Shown: positions 11,990 to 25,437, numbered from the stretch's first letter. The stretch is DNA of 64,000 nt from Icerya purchasi (GCA_039619475.1 CM077116.1:17729443-17793442); one strand, 5' to 3'. The notes: generated from the letters alone by a model not told the origin. Program-made: numbers and translations.

Positions 11990-13760
11990 AAAGATTAAAA
12001 CTATTATTGTTCAGAACCTCAGTCAAGAACGCTATTATTCAATTCCTTCGACAAATCCGACTACTACTTCATAATTATACGTGTTATAATTTTTATTAAT
12101 TGCAATTACTACTAAATAGTCATAATTGCCGGAATCATTTTTACAATTAATTATCAAAAGTATTCCGATCATATTTAATTTCATAATTAATTACGGAATG
12201 CCCAATCATGTACCATTTGCTTACTATAACATAAATGTTATAGGACGGCAAAAAAAACCAAAAAAACGTAACATCTTTAAACAAAATTGCAAAAATCTCC
12301 CGCATTGGAATAATGATCCTACTATTTCATTTAGCACATATTATTAACGCCCCCTCCTTCGACAGTACTAAAAGATAACGTATTTAGCTTTTAGATTGTT
12401 TAAAATATTTAAAACGTGCTGTTGGTGCACTGAAATTTATTCACCTAAAAACAATTAATTCGACTACAAAGAAACTTATTGACAAAAAAAAAAAAAGACT
12501 AATTCTAACAATGTTTTAAAGGGAAACTGAATTTCCCGATCAGAATAATTACCTAAAGTGTAGACAATCTCTATTTATTTCAATTTATTTGAAGAAAAGA
12601 CACATACGTATAAGATACAGGAAAAAATCATACACGACGTACACGTTGTTATTTACTAACGACCTTCTTAATAAATAAATACATAAATTAAGAACGTAAA
12701 AAGGCTGTCGAAGCGGGAGAAAAGATAATGCTATATACACAACCAGTTCTTTAAACGTTCGGTTTTTAGTATTTAATTGATCTCGGGAAAGCTGAAGATA
12801 AGATGAGCACCATTTTTACAATCAGCAAATAAAGATAGTAACAGGTCAAAAGCTAGATCTGCAATATCGGTACATCGAATAATTGATTTAAATGCGCGCC
12901 ATGAAATAATACAAAAGGACCTGATAACTATGGAATTCTGTTCAATTTATTGCCGTTTTTTTTCTTTAATGCGCTTCTTTATTCGTTCGTGCCTTATCGC
13001 TTGATCGATTTTATCTCATAAATATAAGCATAATAATAGAAGAAAAAAAAAATATCTCGCATACACCGGCATATGTATGGAATCCTTATATTGTTTCCTT
13101 ATATTATCTTTTAAAAATCGTTCTAGAAATACTTGCTCCAACGAAGAAGCAACATACGTGAACAAAATATAACGAACACTACATATATGCTGCGCACGAA
13201 CACGTATTTTAGGATTCCGAGCACGTATAATGTGCGGATCATCCTAATAAGTTGGTTCAGAAATGACAAAAATATCAGATAAAAGTTAGTAACTCAGGAG
13301 CATTTGTCTTATAAACTTTACAATTTCGGAACATAATTAAAATTCTCCGTTAAAGAATAACTTAAAGATAATCGATTACATCGGGAGTCAAAAATCGCGA
13401 AAAACCGTCATCAGTATATGATAATTTAAAACGACCTCAAAAATCATTTAAAAATTCATAACTCGCTACCGGATAGTCGATTAAAAACGAAATTCAAAAT
13501 ATATCACATAAATCAAAAACTCTATCATAAAATAAAACATGTTACCGATAAAAAATCATTTTTTTAAAGTAAAAACAATATATATAAAAAAAAAAAGTAT
13601 GTTCTTGTAAATAGTAAAGCTGAGTAAAGGACTGAAACCAAAACAAATCTCATACAAGAACAAAAAAATATAACCGATATTGCATTTTATTATATTTGGG
13701 CGTCAAAATGCGGAAAATCTGAGGAAAAAAATTTCCAAGCGTGCAATACATCAATATTTA
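11990..13760. other. Intronic DNA, nothing recognised
   Basis: AT-rich sequence with poly-A/T runs. No coding domain, tRNA, or paired repeat ends were recognised. Confidence 0.45.
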
Positions 13761-13769
13761 ACGGAAACG

Positions 13770-14500
13770 AACCTATATTTCATTTCTTTTACGAAACGTT
13801 CGAAATTTATCGGAAAGTTCAAAATGGCATGTCCTCCTCCCTTTTCAGTGCCAGTATCGCAATTAAAAATTTTGGACAAAGTTATCAATACGCGCATAAT
13901 ACACAGATATTTCTTTAGACCGAAACATCCGACTTTTCATCTTCAAAATTGCTTTCTCGGGAAATCGAAAATCTCAAATTTTGAAGAAAAAAAAAATCAC
14001 AAATTTCTTGATATATCGATGGAAAGAGACCTCTATTTGAAAGAAAGAAACTGTATTTCGTTTCCTTAAAAAAACGTTTGAACTTTGCTGAAAAGAAACG
14101 CAAAAAATGATCTCTTCGCCCTTTGCGGCGTGAGTTATAGTTAAAAACTTCAAACCAGCTTCATTTTTCAAAGTTTCTTTAGACATCCGGATTTCTAACA
14201 TGAAAATTAAGTCGTCGAAGCGCCAAGTAACCCCAACTTAGGAAAGCAATATTTTTTTCTCGATGGTATAATATGTATATTGATTGAAAACTCGTTGTCT
14301 GGAAATAACAGAATCGGTATTTCATTTCCTTAACAAAACTTTTCAGCTTAGCAAGATGTTTAGAAAACCAAGAAAATGACGCCTCTCTATTGAATATTAC
14401 AGTTCAGAATTTAAAAAATGTTCCATTCACGGATATTGCTTTAGCTGGAAACATCTAAATTTTTAATTTCGAACTAGAACCTTCTGAGTGCCGAAAAGTC
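13770..14500. repeat. Diverged tandem array, about 264-bp unit, three copies
   Basis: Landmarks recur in order. TATTTCATTTC-like words occur at about 13773, 14052 and 14315. TTCTTTAGAC-like words, each followed by an ATCCG or ACATCTAA motif, occur at 13911, 14175 and about 14437. Spacing between the second set is about 264 and 262 bp. The copies are strongly diverged and no unit has a convincing coding frame, so this looks like an old satellite-like or duplicated segment. Confidence 0.5.
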
Positions 14501-15150
14501 AGAAAATATGTCGCGAAGCAATGAACAGATTTCAATCAGCTTTTTTGTAGTTTGTAACTACCATAATTATCATGATAATGCCTTCAGCGTGAATTATTAT
14601 CGACGCATTTCTTTTTCGTTTTTTAAAATAACTTAGCGTGAATTATAAACGAACATATTATTAAAAATAAATATTTTAATTTCAATTTTATTTACTAACC
14701 GCTCTTTTCAACGTATAATTCTTCTGAATACATTTTCGGGGGCACATTTTTCATTTATAAAATTTTACTTTAACGGTTCATTAATGTACTTAAATGTAAT
14801 ACATAAATACACGCAACACTGGTTAACAATAATAGGATTTGTCAGTTTTTTTTTTTTTTTTTTTTTTTTATTAAAACGAAAAACAAAATAAGGCGGCAGC
14901 TTAAAGTTTAAGTAATTCGAAATGGGATTGTTAGAAATAATAAACTATTTATGCACATTATCGCGAAGGTATTTATTTTTAAACGGATACGACAAAAATG
15001 TTGTTTCCGATGATTCCAATAAAATATATCCAGTAATAATTAAGAAGCTTATAATACGAATACGAATGCAAAATAGATGTAGGTGAACAGAGATGGAGAA
15101 AAAGGTTACGATATTCCGTTGTTGTAAATAAAACAGAGACCGTTGACTAA
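14500..15150. other. Intronic DNA with a 24-base T tract
   Basis: No gene is seen. A homopolymer T tract runs from 14846 to 14869. It sits about 300 bp beyond the end of the minus-strand Jockey-like element and could be the poly-A tail of an unrecognised minus-strand retrocopy. Confidence 0.4.
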
Positions 15151-15189
15151 ATCTGGATAATTATAATTACAATATTTTAATAAAAAGCG

Positions 15190-16990
15190 GTCAGCTAGGC
15201 TAGCAAGTTTCTTCTAAAACTGAGACGGGAGAAATATTCATTTCCTTGAAATCAAGGAATGAGCACAGAGGCCTAATGCTCCCCGTTATGAGCCTTAGAC
15301 TTATATGTTCCGTAAACTATCTGGTTTCCTAAGGTTCGACTTTGAAGCCGAATCGTAAAACATGGAACCATAATCCAGTAAAGAACGAATTATAGCCTTT
15401 TACAATAATTCTAGAACTACCGGATCTGAGCCGCGGAATGCACAACCCACAACCTTTTATTAAGTTAACCATATGCATAATTTGACCGTATAGGGTTCGT
15501 ATCTAAATCTTAGACATGAGACAACGATCCAAGTGTAGTCCGAGGTATCTCAGCTTTAATAACATCGGATTGGCTAAATAGTTTTTTTTAACACAATTTC
15601 CTTCCATACTATATGGCCTTAAAGGAAACATAACAGATGCAGACTTATTAGGTGAGATACTCAACTCGATGTTATTAAAACTTTGATTACATAGATTAAT
15701 TACATATTGATTTTCTTGGACAACATCTGGAAACTTAATGTGTTTTCTGTAAACTACGAAATCAACAGTAAATAAATTATCGATATAAATGTTAAATAAA
15801 ATAGGACTTAGGGTGGAAATCCTAGTTACTAATTTCCTCGTAGTCGGACATTACAAAATTTTGTTTGAATAAAATTTACAATAATTATACTTCGGCAGCG
15901 AAATCAGAATTTCAAATGTAACCAATTGCTTACATAATACTATATATCGATTGCAGCGTTATCGAAAGCCCCTTAATACGCAAAAAGGTGGCCATAAACT
16001 CCTTATTTAAAAATGAATCGTAGACGTTACTTACTAAGTAGACAATACATTCTAGGGTACGCAATCCCAGTCTAAAACCAAATATGGATCAACCAAACCA
16101 GACCATTCCTAATCACCGCCTTACAATCCTTTCTGAGGCATCAGATCAGAGAAATAAACCTGTATAAGAGAAGCTACACTACCCGGAAACTTCCCAGATT
16201 TTAACATCGGTAAAATCATAAATTAAGGTGGTGTAGCCGCTTTCAAAAACAACTCGTTAAAAATTATAACTAAAGTTTCTTTTGCAATGTCACCCAAATT
16301 ATTTAAATACCATCCAAACTTGGGAAAAAATCCTTTTTCTTGTTTTCTAAAGGTAAGACTACCGTCTTCATCGACATGGGACTAGTTAGAAAGTGAATCA
16401 GTTGACTACTGATTTGGTAAATTATTTTTTCTGTTTCTGCCAAAGAAGGAGCATAAATAAAAGAGACTGAATTAGTGAATTCACTGAACCAACGGTCGTC
16501 TTTAACGGATGATGCGTTGTTATTATTTTTATTTTTAAAATGCTTAGCTAAATGCTAAATTTCTATTAGAGATGTATTACGATTGAATCATAGAAAAAAC
16601 TCCCTCCAAGAAACTCTTTTCGTTCTTTTAAGCGGTCTACGAGTTTCAGCACATATTCTCTTATACTTTAGGCACTATTCCATAATGTCGTTTGATTGGA
16701 AAAACCCTAACGTATCCATCCATTCGTTCTTTTGCTTTATTCTGAGACTGGACATTCCACCACGGAGCCGAAGATTTTTTACCTCAATAGAGGGAGCGAA
16801 TCGGGAAAGCCTGATCTAAAACTGAAGTTAAACAATTCAAAAACGTCCTGTAATTTTCTAATGGGCAAGCGTCATGCCTAAATTACCTCTTTGTCCGTAA
16901 AGACACTAAATATAGACCAATTATCTTTTTCAAATCCCCAGCGATTCCTGAAATAATTTTCCTCAGTGTTATATCATCAAGACTAATTTC
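15190..16990 (-). pseudogene. RT domain remnant of the Jockey-like LINE
   Basis: Conceptual translation gives NIYIDNLF followed by a DFVVYRKHIKFP block (where YADD with FVVY is expected), then LSISPNKSASVMFP and the thumb motif LKLRYLGLHLDRCL. These are characteristic of Jockey-type reverse transcriptases. The catalytic YxDD box itself is disrupted by extra sequence, and several stops occur, so no active enzyme is encoded. Confidence 0.6.
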
Positions 16991-16999
16991 GATTAAGAT

Positions 17000-17600
17000 A
17001 TACAAGTAGAGTTCAAGAACAATGAAAATAAATTTCGGGGGAAACGATCGTTAAGCCAATCGTGTCAGTTGGATGTGACGAGTATTCAATTCTGTTCAGG
17101 GAACCACCATTCAACAGACACATATTCCAGTTGCAGAGAACATGCGCCACTGCAATTCCTTTCCTATTATTATGACTGAAGCCTCGACTAACATTTAAAG
17201 CATTGAAATGCCACCTAAAATGATGGGTAAATGTCGTACTCTCTAGAGTGCGCCTACGAATATCCCCAAGTCCGCAACATGTCCTGGTGGAGAATAATAC
17301 GCAATAAAATAACAAGAGTATTTCTTGAAACTCACACGAATACAAACTGCATTAGATCTGTTTCTGGTACCGCTATTATAAGCAATCAGATCCACATGTA
17401 CCAGAGTACGTCTGATTCCACTTTTAATCAAAATGGCAACTCCGCCATACCCGTCCACCCTATTATCCCGGTAACAGCAACAATAATAGCCTGAACTAAA
17501 CCGTTTCCGAGTAGATAACCAAGTGTCCTCCGATAATATAGTATCAAATTCATTAGTAGCTGCAAAAACTTCAAAATCAACCGATAAATTGGTTTAAGAA
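17000..17600 (-). pseudogene. Apurinic-type endonuclease domain remnant
   Basis: Adjacent frames read GYGGVAILIKSGIR, then YSCYFIAYYSPPG, then HFRWHFNALNVSRGF with NNRKGIAVAHVLCNWN, and LLNGGSLNRIEYSSHP ending in GLTIVSPEIYFH. They correspond to the GGVAIL, AYYSPP, GDFNAHH, LLNDGSPTR and DLTIVSP blocks of LINE endonucleases. The normal GDFNAH catalytic block has decayed to WHFNALN, so the key aspartate is lost. A frameshift separates the N-terminal part (17243-17458) from the C-terminal part (17013-17345). Confidence 0.75.
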
Positions 17601-18249
17601 AAACAAATTAACTAATTAAATAAATAGATTATAATCCGATGAAAAACACTACAAAATAACAATACATGAAATAGTGCGTTTACCTAACATTTGCATCATT
17701 CCTATTTCCTTTAACATTTTTATTTTTGCTATTAAATTTAGATCGCTTCCCTTACTATTAATACCTATTCCGCTTGAAGACGGTTTGGAACTCGGGAATA
17801 GGTTAACACGTTGAGAATATTTAACCATATTTGTACATATGTTGCTGTTAGATTTAATATTCGCAGACGGTACCTGAAAATTTACGGAAAGATCAAAATT
17901 ATCGGGGAACTATTGCTTCTTAAAACTGTTCTTCTTTCGCTCCATTCTTTCTGCTCATCTGAAGACAGGAAGGAAACAGTTCTTTTGAAAAAAAAAAAGT
18001 AGAAAGAGTAGTTGATTTCTGTCGTAATAATCTGTTTTTTTTGTTTTTTTTTTTTTCAAGGCAAGTTTAGGTTTGCACGAAGGGATGTTAAATGTTGTCT
18101 TCGACGTATCATTTTTTCTTAATACAAAAAATTTTTTGTCGTAGTGAGTCAACAGTGTAAATCCATTAATAACTTTATTGGAATAAAGATATTGTTGTTT
18201 TTATATAGTATTTGTAACGAAGTTTCTCGAAAATTTAGATAACTCGTTG

Positions 18250-18850
18250 GTAGCCATTTTCCGTTTCCTTTCCGGACAAGAAAAAACCCTTTGACCTCTA
18301 TGTCGCAGAAAACACATCTCTCACATAGACTTGTACATCGATTTTTGTCTCATGATCGCGTAATCTGCATCTGGTACATCTAACAATTTCTTTACAATGA
18401 TTGGAAATATGACCACACATCTTAGGCAGGTAAAACATTAACGCGCGCGTGTCTAATAATAAACAGTTTACAATTAAAACGCACATTGCACAGAACTACA
18501 TACGAGATGTCAAGGTCTGCCCCTCGAGCGACACAAGGATCAAAGTGTGCCTAGAATACATTTCACTTCGTTATGTTCACGAAACTTTCTTTTTAGTCGT
18601 TTAATATGATTTACTATAGACAGATTACACTCTGCCATACTAACTAGATCATCTTCCGTATATTATAAATCTACGTTTCTTACAACACCCGTTCGGAAAG
18701 CTACAAATAATTGGGGATGTAATCGTTTAACAGGCACCGACCACAGAGGTGGGTTCAACCATTCGTTGGCTGAAGACAGAGAGGTGAACGATAACTCGAT
18801 TATGAGCAACATTTTTCATCTCGACTACATTTTTTGTTAAATAATTCTTT
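18250..18850 (-). pseudogene. Gag-like ORF1 remnant with zinc knuckle
   Basis: An open segment reads CGHISNHCKEIVRCTRC followed by RLRDHET, resembling the tandem CCHC knuckles of LINE gag proteins (GHISKHC, RCTRCG). Its place upstream of the endonuclease on the same strand fits ORF1 of the same element. Further N-terminal gag sequence is too eroded to define. Confidence 0.5.
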
Positions 18851-18899
18851 CCCAATAATTCCGCCATCTTAAATGCGCTCACTGATATTAATTGATGAG

Positions 18900-21070
18900 A
18901 GATAATTCGCTAGATAAGAACTTCATAAATACTTGCGTCGTTAGGAAGCGATAAATATCTATTTATATTAATTGCTATAAAGATTTAATGAATTACTATT
19001 GATTATATTTCCTTTATTACTAATTTGTTCGGAAGTAAAGCTGGTATCATCTAAATCCATGCTGTTATTAATGCAATCGGTTTAACCTATTCTTCGGTAT
19101 ATTTACATTATCAGCCATCTAGATTGTATTATCAACACCGGTATTTAAATCTAAATCATCTATCGGCGCATAATTGGAAGCCCCTCCTCCTCATATACTC
19201 GATTAACATACTTCGTTACCGTTACTATAAACATAATAGGCGATGTATACCAGGCCCGCAAGGATGTGTTACACGTTATGTAAGTATGTGTAAACAAAGT
19301 GTGTGCTGTGAAACAGTGTATCAAATGAAGGAAGAAAGAATTGCGTTGACGATAGCTGCGGTAACTTTTGATCGGTTTTAAACACACACACGAAAAGATG
19401 TTATTGCGCCACTCATAAATCTTCTTTGACGTTTCTTTCATTATCTACGCCTCTGACTATACGTACGTGATCAGGTTCGTTGTTTGTTTTCGAAGTTTTT
19501 AAAAAAAATTAAACTCATCATATTATAGCATCAAGTTTAGTATTATTTTTATTATACTCGTAATTTAATGAAATAATCAAATGTGAACTCTATGAAACCA
19601 TACTTTGATTCGTTAACGAAGCTTGCCGAGTTTTAAAAGATTTTGAAAAAGAGCAATAATGACACGAAAACATTTAAGCACACTTGTAGACATATACACA
19701 TTCGCCGGAATTCTGACTGAAAAATATATGCATTACAAATTTAAAATGTTCGTTTCGAATTTAATATTATGTAAATGTAAATCTTACGCTTCAACTTAAC
19801 AGACGAAGTACGAGTGAGCATTTTTACATTTAAACTTCTTCGACATTACAAAGGTGGAACACATATTTAAAAATTTAGTATCGTAAGATAAAAATTAGTA
19901 GTTACGACACTTCATTTCAGAATAAAATATTCAGAACAACGCTGCTCAATATGTGAGCAAACGAGATTTATAAATTTCACACGCACAGGAGAGTTATTGA
20001 AGATACGAGCAAAAAGTATACAAGTGATTTGTAGAATCATACGAACCGGTTGTTGGATAATTCAAATCCGAAGACTGAAAAAAGGAAAACCGTTCGATCT
20101 AGTTAATAAAATGTTTTAACTAGTCGGATCTTTATCAGTGAATGCAAATCTGCTCATGTTCTTGGTATTTAATATCAACATTAAATATGGTCAGCAACAG
20201 AAATTTAAAAAAAAAAAAAAGTTAAAAAAATTACAGCAAAATCTATCTAGTTTATAAGTATCCTTGTAATTTCCTACGTTAATCATATTTACAACTGATC
20301 TGCGTAATTAGAAATGAATCTTGACAAAACGTTTAAGCGGAACAATAAAAAATGAATATTAAAAAGATTTAAAAAAAAAAAAAAAACATAAAAGCTAAAA
20401 ACGGAAATATGATTATTAATACAACTCTGACAACAAAATTTAAAGTACAGAGGGATGAAGAAAAACGTTTCAAAATAATCGTAACCAGCTTCGATAATAC
20501 TTTTAAGCTAACCAAATACGGTTGAAACGGAAAATTTTAAGAAACATCTAATTTTAAGCCAAACATTTTTTTTCTGAAAACACGCTAATGATAAACAGTA
20601 GTTTCCGAAGTGCATTTACATTACTTTCTGTTGAAAAATAATTAGAATATCGGTGCACACACATCCACACATATATATAAGTAAATCATATATTAATTTT
20701 TAAAAAATAAAAATGAAAATAACTGCTAATCGCCGAATTAATAAGTTACAATTTATTTATAATATATTTTTTTGATTATGTCATAATGTATATTTAAAAT
20801 TGATTTTTTTTCAGATATTTTTTTAATAGCGACTATACATAATCGCTCAAATGATTAATTTTTTTCACCGCCGAAAACGTCTTTCTATTTACTCGTAAAA
20901 ATAGTCAAACTTCACATTGACCGAAAATACATCAGTCAACTTATTTAAAAGGTGAAGAAAAATATTTTAAACATTTTTTGCTCGATTTATTATTATTAAT
21001 TTTATTATGAACAAATATTAAGGAGATACAAAAGTCGAATATATTTTCACAGTTATTAATTAATGGGAAG
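18900..21070. other. Intronic DNA, nothing recognised
   Basis: AT-rich DNA with poly-A tracts at about 20205-20220 and 20370-20387. Short open frames on both strands near 19124-19441 overlap each other and have no recognisable domain. Confidence 0.45.
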
Positions 21071-21074
21071 AAAA

Positions 21075-21520
21075 GCACTATTTTATGGCCTAGAGTGACA
21101 ATATCCTAAATGCAGAACTCATTGTAGCGGCAAAAGAACATATCTCGCCATATTCTATTTAACTGTCTCATGACACTGCGTGTTGGTTGAGTTCTCCTTT
21201 TAACTTCAGTGGTTGCCAGCTGTGTCTTCAATAAGTGAACCCAAGTGTACATACCTATATACAGTTTCATATCCCTCAATCTGTCTTTCATTTTTCGCTA
21301 CAGAACTCGCTCTATCAATAATCATCAGTTTATTTTGTTTTTTTTTTGTTGGGGTTTAATCCTGAAGATTACTTGTTTCACCCAATCATTGTACGAAGGC
21401 TTTCGTTTCTCCTACGCTGTTGGCTGCCAGGGTAGGATCATCATTGAAACGAAGGTTGTTCAACCTTTAGCCTCCAACAGCGACTTCACCGACCCAATCT
21501 TCTAAAACATGCCGTATAAT
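21075..21520 (-). pseudogene. Reverse transcriptase fragment (palm to thumb)
   Basis: Minus-strand frames give LNNLRFNDDPTLAANSV, matching the LNNLRFADDI box (YxDD motif here FNDD). Next comes ETKAFVQ and, after a gap, YRYVHLGSLIEDTAGNH, then ELKRRTQPTRSVMRQLN. This is the typical order of insect 'endonuclease-reverse transcriptase' LINEs, the same protein type whose C-terminus is seen at 119-574. Frameshifts and stops show it is dead. Confidence 0.6.
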
Positions 21521-21529
21521 GCATTCGCA

Positions 21530-22560
21530 GTAAAATACCGTATTACTAATTACGGATTATTTGTGGGTTTTGTAATAATAGTCACATAGACATACAACCA
21601 TCTTTATTCCAAAAAAAAACAAAATTTATTTTCCTTTTAATCTTCTCCTCGGATTTTTTGACGGAAATTTTTTCTGCACAAAGGAACTATATTTACAACG
21701 CATAACTCCCATCCTTTTGTAAAGCTTCTTCTTACATCATTGTTTGTAGTACTCCTATATACGTTACATGTCCGAATCTATATGCTGAGTATAATTAGTA
21801 TCGAACGACATGTACGATACAAAACATCTTCGACTGACGTTAAGTATACTAGTGCTATCTCTAACAAGAACCATATATACATTGACACTGCAATTCGCAA
21901 TCGACATTTGCACTTTAAGAAGTTAGTTAACATTTCATCGCGAAAGCTCACTCTAGATTTGCTATTGACTTTCATAGTCCCCCGACTCATACGAATTAAA
22001 ATGCGAGCGACTATTAAAAATTAAAAGCTAACATTGTTTACATTCAGCTTACGAGCACGTCGAATAATTGTAAATATATGTAGTTTGTTGACATTTTCTA
22101 AACGAGTGTTTTCTTGCTATATTCGTTAATGCATAAATTTTGTTTATACGATCTTAAACTGCCATATTTACATAATTCGGGTTAATGTTTGAGACCAATT
22201 TTTCTGTACTATTAGCTAGTATAACCGTAACCAATTTGAAACCGGAATGTCTGCAGTGATTGTATGTGCTTAAAAATGATAAATCTAAAAATCTGAATTG
22301 CATTTGTTTTTCATTTACGCACTGTTTAATTCTGATATTGATTCGAAAATAATTACTCTGCTCCGTCTTAAAAAAATAATTTTATATCAACAACAACCAA
22401 ACCTCAACTTTTTTATTAAAATTTAACTATTTGTAGAAAAATAAGCATCATCTTAATTCGCGACTTTTCCGTGATATCAAAGAAATAAAATATGATTTTA
22501 ATTACACTTTCTGCCTCTTGCAACCTGACTAAAATATACGCAAAATAATAACAATGCTAT
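21530..22560. other. Intronic DNA, nothing recognised
   Basis: No gene, RNA or repeat ends recognised. Overlapping opposite-strand open frames near 21740-22024 are short and compositionally ordinary. Confidence 0.4.
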
Positions 22561-22563
22561 CAG

Positions 22564-22589
22564 TAATAATAATAATAATAATAATAATA
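22564..22589. repeat. AAT microsatellite
   Basis: About nine AAT repeats abut the first recognisable codons of the R2/R4-like element. The array could have formed at the 5' truncation point of that element. Confidence 0.9.
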
Positions 22590-22591
22590 TA

Positions 22592-23806
22592 GACCAATCA
22601 CCTGACTGCCAACGATTTATAAAATATTTACAGCAGTAATAACTAACAGAGTATACAGCCACCTGGAACACAATCAACTAATACACTAGGAACAGAAAGG
22701 TGCACGGAAGGGAGCAATGGGGTATGAGGAACAACTACTGATTGATTCAATAATACACTAGCAAGCCCGTAAAAATCACAGAAACTTAAGCGATTACAGG
22801 AAAGCATATGATCTAATCCCTCACAGCTGGCTGGAAGAAGTGCTAAAAATATATAAAGTATCGCCAGTAGTCATCGCTATATTTAAAGATGTATAAAACA
22901 GTGGAATACGCGGCTACAGGTTGCTCAGGGAGACAAACATATAACAACGAATATAATACTAATACATTGTAGAATATTTCAAGGAGATGCATTTAGTCCA
23001 CTTTAGTTTGTAATGGCTATGAACCCTATATCCTCAGCTATAAAAGAAACGCAATACGGCTATGAAGTACGCGTTAAAGCCGAGACAATGTTGTTAAATC
23101 ATCTCTTTTATATGGATGACCTAAAACTTTATGCTAAGAATAGTACACAATTGAGGGCGTTGTTAGATATTGTCAGATCGATGTCCAAGGATATTAGCAT
23201 GGAATTCGGATTAAAAAAATGTGCCATAATAAATACAGTTAAAGGAAAATTTGAAATCACACCGCCAACAGTACTATTGGATAACATACAGCTGGAGCAT
23301 GTTGAAACGGATACATACTATAAGTACCTAGGAGTGGTCGAAAAACATGGTATACAACATAAAAGGATGAAACAGAAATTAATATATGTATTTCAAAAGC
23401 GATTAAAAATTATAGTTGTGACTAGAATGCAAGCCAAGTATATAGTTAAACGTTTATAGTAAAAACACTCACATATTCTTTTGGAATGGTCAAATGGAAT
23501 AATATTGAACTAGAAGAGGTGCAACGAAAAATAAGAACTTCTCTAACAAAACGTCGAATGCACCACCCGCATGCTGCTGTAGAACGTCTGACCCTCTCTC
23601 AAGTGAAAGGAGGGAGAAGAATAATGTGCCTTAAAAATCTACACAATAAACAACTGCTAAGATTAAGGAAATATTGGTATACAAAGGCAGTAGAACAAAA
23701 TATATACAAGATACTCGGGGACTGTGATGATGATTATACACCATTAAACTCCGGAAGCCACAAATGAAATACGCATATTAGTTAATAACAGCGAAAAGAA
23801 CATGCC
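22592..23806 (+). pseudogene. R2/R4-type LINE, RT part (left portion)
   Basis: Reading frames give PITCLPTIYKIFTAVITNRV, EQKGARKGAMGYEEQLLIDS, DYRKAYDLIPHSWLEEVLK and FQGDAFSP-like blocks. An open frame follows (23013-23459) with LNHLFYMDDLKLYAKN, whose catalytic box is YMDD, and TYYKYLGVVEKHGIQHKRMK. The downstream frame (23486-23767) has VKWNNIELEEVQRKIRTSLT and MHHPHAAVERLTL. This is the RT, thumb and linker order of LINEs with a restriction-like endonuclease, close to the R2/R4 group. The frame breaks at least three times. It is interrupted at 23807 by a DNA transposon and resumes at 26009. Confidence 0.75.
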
Positions 23807-24120
23807 TTAAGGGGTTAGATGGGTTTGAAAATTTCAAAAAATCGATTTTTTTTTTTTTTGTTTTACTAAATAGTAAAATATGTCTAGAATGTTCTCCCGA
23901 CATTTTAAATCGATTGGAGTAAAATTCTAAGAGATAGAACCTTCGGAAGTTCCGCCCATCAGGCCATGTCAGCCTGGCGCGTCGCAGGTATATTGAGGCA
24001 CCTGCTTAGCTATTGTTTGTTTGTCTTTCTCGCTTGCTTTCAATTTCTAAGGGCAATTAGTTTTTTAAATTTGGAATCGTTCGTAAATAGTACATCATGC
24101 CAGAACGTTTCGTTGTGCGA

Positions 24121-24500
24121 AAGTTATTTCTCGGCAAACTGAAAGCGCTTGTTTCGGTTGACTTCGCTGATATAAGGTTTACAGCGTGCAGTGCCTGAAT
24201 TATGTCCTAAATTACGAATTGCATTACGTACCATTTGAGCTGTCACTTCTGTATCACGTTCCCGCAGTTGTATAACCAGTTCGGGAGCACTTACGCAGGG
24301 ATTTTTCTCCACTTCTCGGTAGATGGAATGCCGGTCATAGGTCATTAACTTCTCTGCTGCACCTTTATACTTCGTACTTTCATCCCCTTTATAACGTAAA
24401 ATAATATCGGAAACCGTACTTCGGGGAATGTTCACTAATTTTGAGATCTACCTGATTGATTTACCGCCCGCATTACTCAAAATTACTAATTGGCGCATTT
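24121..24500 (-). pseudogene. Tc1-like transposase N-terminal fragment
   Basis: The open frame at 24124-24435 reads NIPRSTVSDIILRYKGD (helix-turn-helix), then YREVEKNPCVSAPELVIQLR and MVRNAIRNLGHNSGTA, ending RCKPYISEVNRNKRFQFAEK. This is the paired-like DNA-binding region of Tc1 transposases. The upstream MRQLVILSNAGGKSIR segment is in the same frame but is separated by one stop. The DDE catalytic domain is absent. It lies antisense to, and inside, the TTAA-flanked transposon. Confidence 0.8.
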
Positions 24501-24825
24501 CACACGTGGTGTTCTTTCTCGAACGAGATATTTTTCATTATTCACCGTTTTGATTCGCACAAAAAAAGGGACACAGTATGCTGCAATTCGTGTATATTGC
24601 TGCAAAATGAATAAGCAATGACTGAGCGGATATTATTACTCATCTTTTTGAGAAACCCGGCCTTACACTGTCTTATACGTGCGTGCATTCGCAACATTTC
24701 TGCTGTATCCGGATTTTAATTTTGCCTACATACATGCAGTTTTTTTATAATTTTTCTCGGCATTAGGTTTTTTTTTTTTTTTTTTTAGTTTATTTTCTTA
24801 GCATTTCCAATATATTCTGGAATTC

Positions 24826-25437
24826 TCAATGCCGAACCTTATGTTGAAAATTTTGTAATAAACAAGAAAGAATGCGTAGGACATATACAAAAGAGGATGG
24901 GCATCCGCTTACGCGTTTGGTCAATAAGACAGTTGAAGAAAAACAAACCAAAGCCGGTAAAACAATCAGAAAAAAAATTCTTTCTGGCAAATGCAAACTT
25001 ACCGGCAAATTGATCGATAAATTAACAGTTTATTACGGCCCGACTGTAAGAAGAAACTGTGATTCGGTACAAAATATGAAAGACGCTATATGGGCAACTT
25101 ACTTTCATTATAACTCCACAGACAAAAACCCACGGCACGATAGATGTCCAAACGGACCTGATTCATGGTGCACTTGGCAGCGTTCTTCGGCTATGAAAGC
25201 TTTATTATTTTTTATGTACGGTATAGATTTAAAACTTGGCCGAAACAGCCACGAGTATGACCGAAAAGAGAATGCAAATCGCACACTCATAACCAAAAAA
25301 AAGCTGACCCTGGGACTCGAGAAGCAAAAATTCGTCATAGGCAAGAGCAAAAGGAGGCCCTGGATATAGCCGCTGCAGCAGATTCCCTACTTGATGGTGC
25401 CGGAATCAACAATTCTATGAAAGTTGAAAAAAAATAA
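24826..25437 (+). pseudogene. C-terminal part of a Mutator-like transposase
   Basis: Frames read NVEPYVENFVINKKECVGHI with QKRMG. The long frame 24872-25369 then has KLTGKLIDKLTVYYGPTVRR and MKDAIWATYFHYNSTD, followed by CPNGPDSWCTWQR. A final frame holds LLDGAGINNSMK before a stop. These are the blocks of the large insect 'Mutator-like transposase' proteins (VQKRMG, LTDKLIDKLQ.YYG, CPDGPDSWC, terminal YGAGI). At least two frameshifts occur, and the stretch with the later catalytic acidic residues is missing, so it is inactive. A relative with the N-terminal half lies at 28420-29830. Confidence 0.75.

Larger units (their letters stand above)
15150..18860 (-). mobile_element. Decayed Jockey-like LINE, nearly full length
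   Basis: Domains of one non-LTR retrotransposon appear in the proper order on the minus strand. Gag-like zinc knuckles lie at about 18250-18490, an AP-type endonuclease at about 17000-17600, and an RT domain at about 15190-16990. The reading frame is broken many times. No RNase H domain was seen after the RT. Listed separately below are the three coding remnants. Confidence 0.65.

Noticed and set aside
13680..14069. 129-residue open frame on the plus strand
   Set aside because: It lies within diverged tandem units and is lost in the other units; no domain is recognised.
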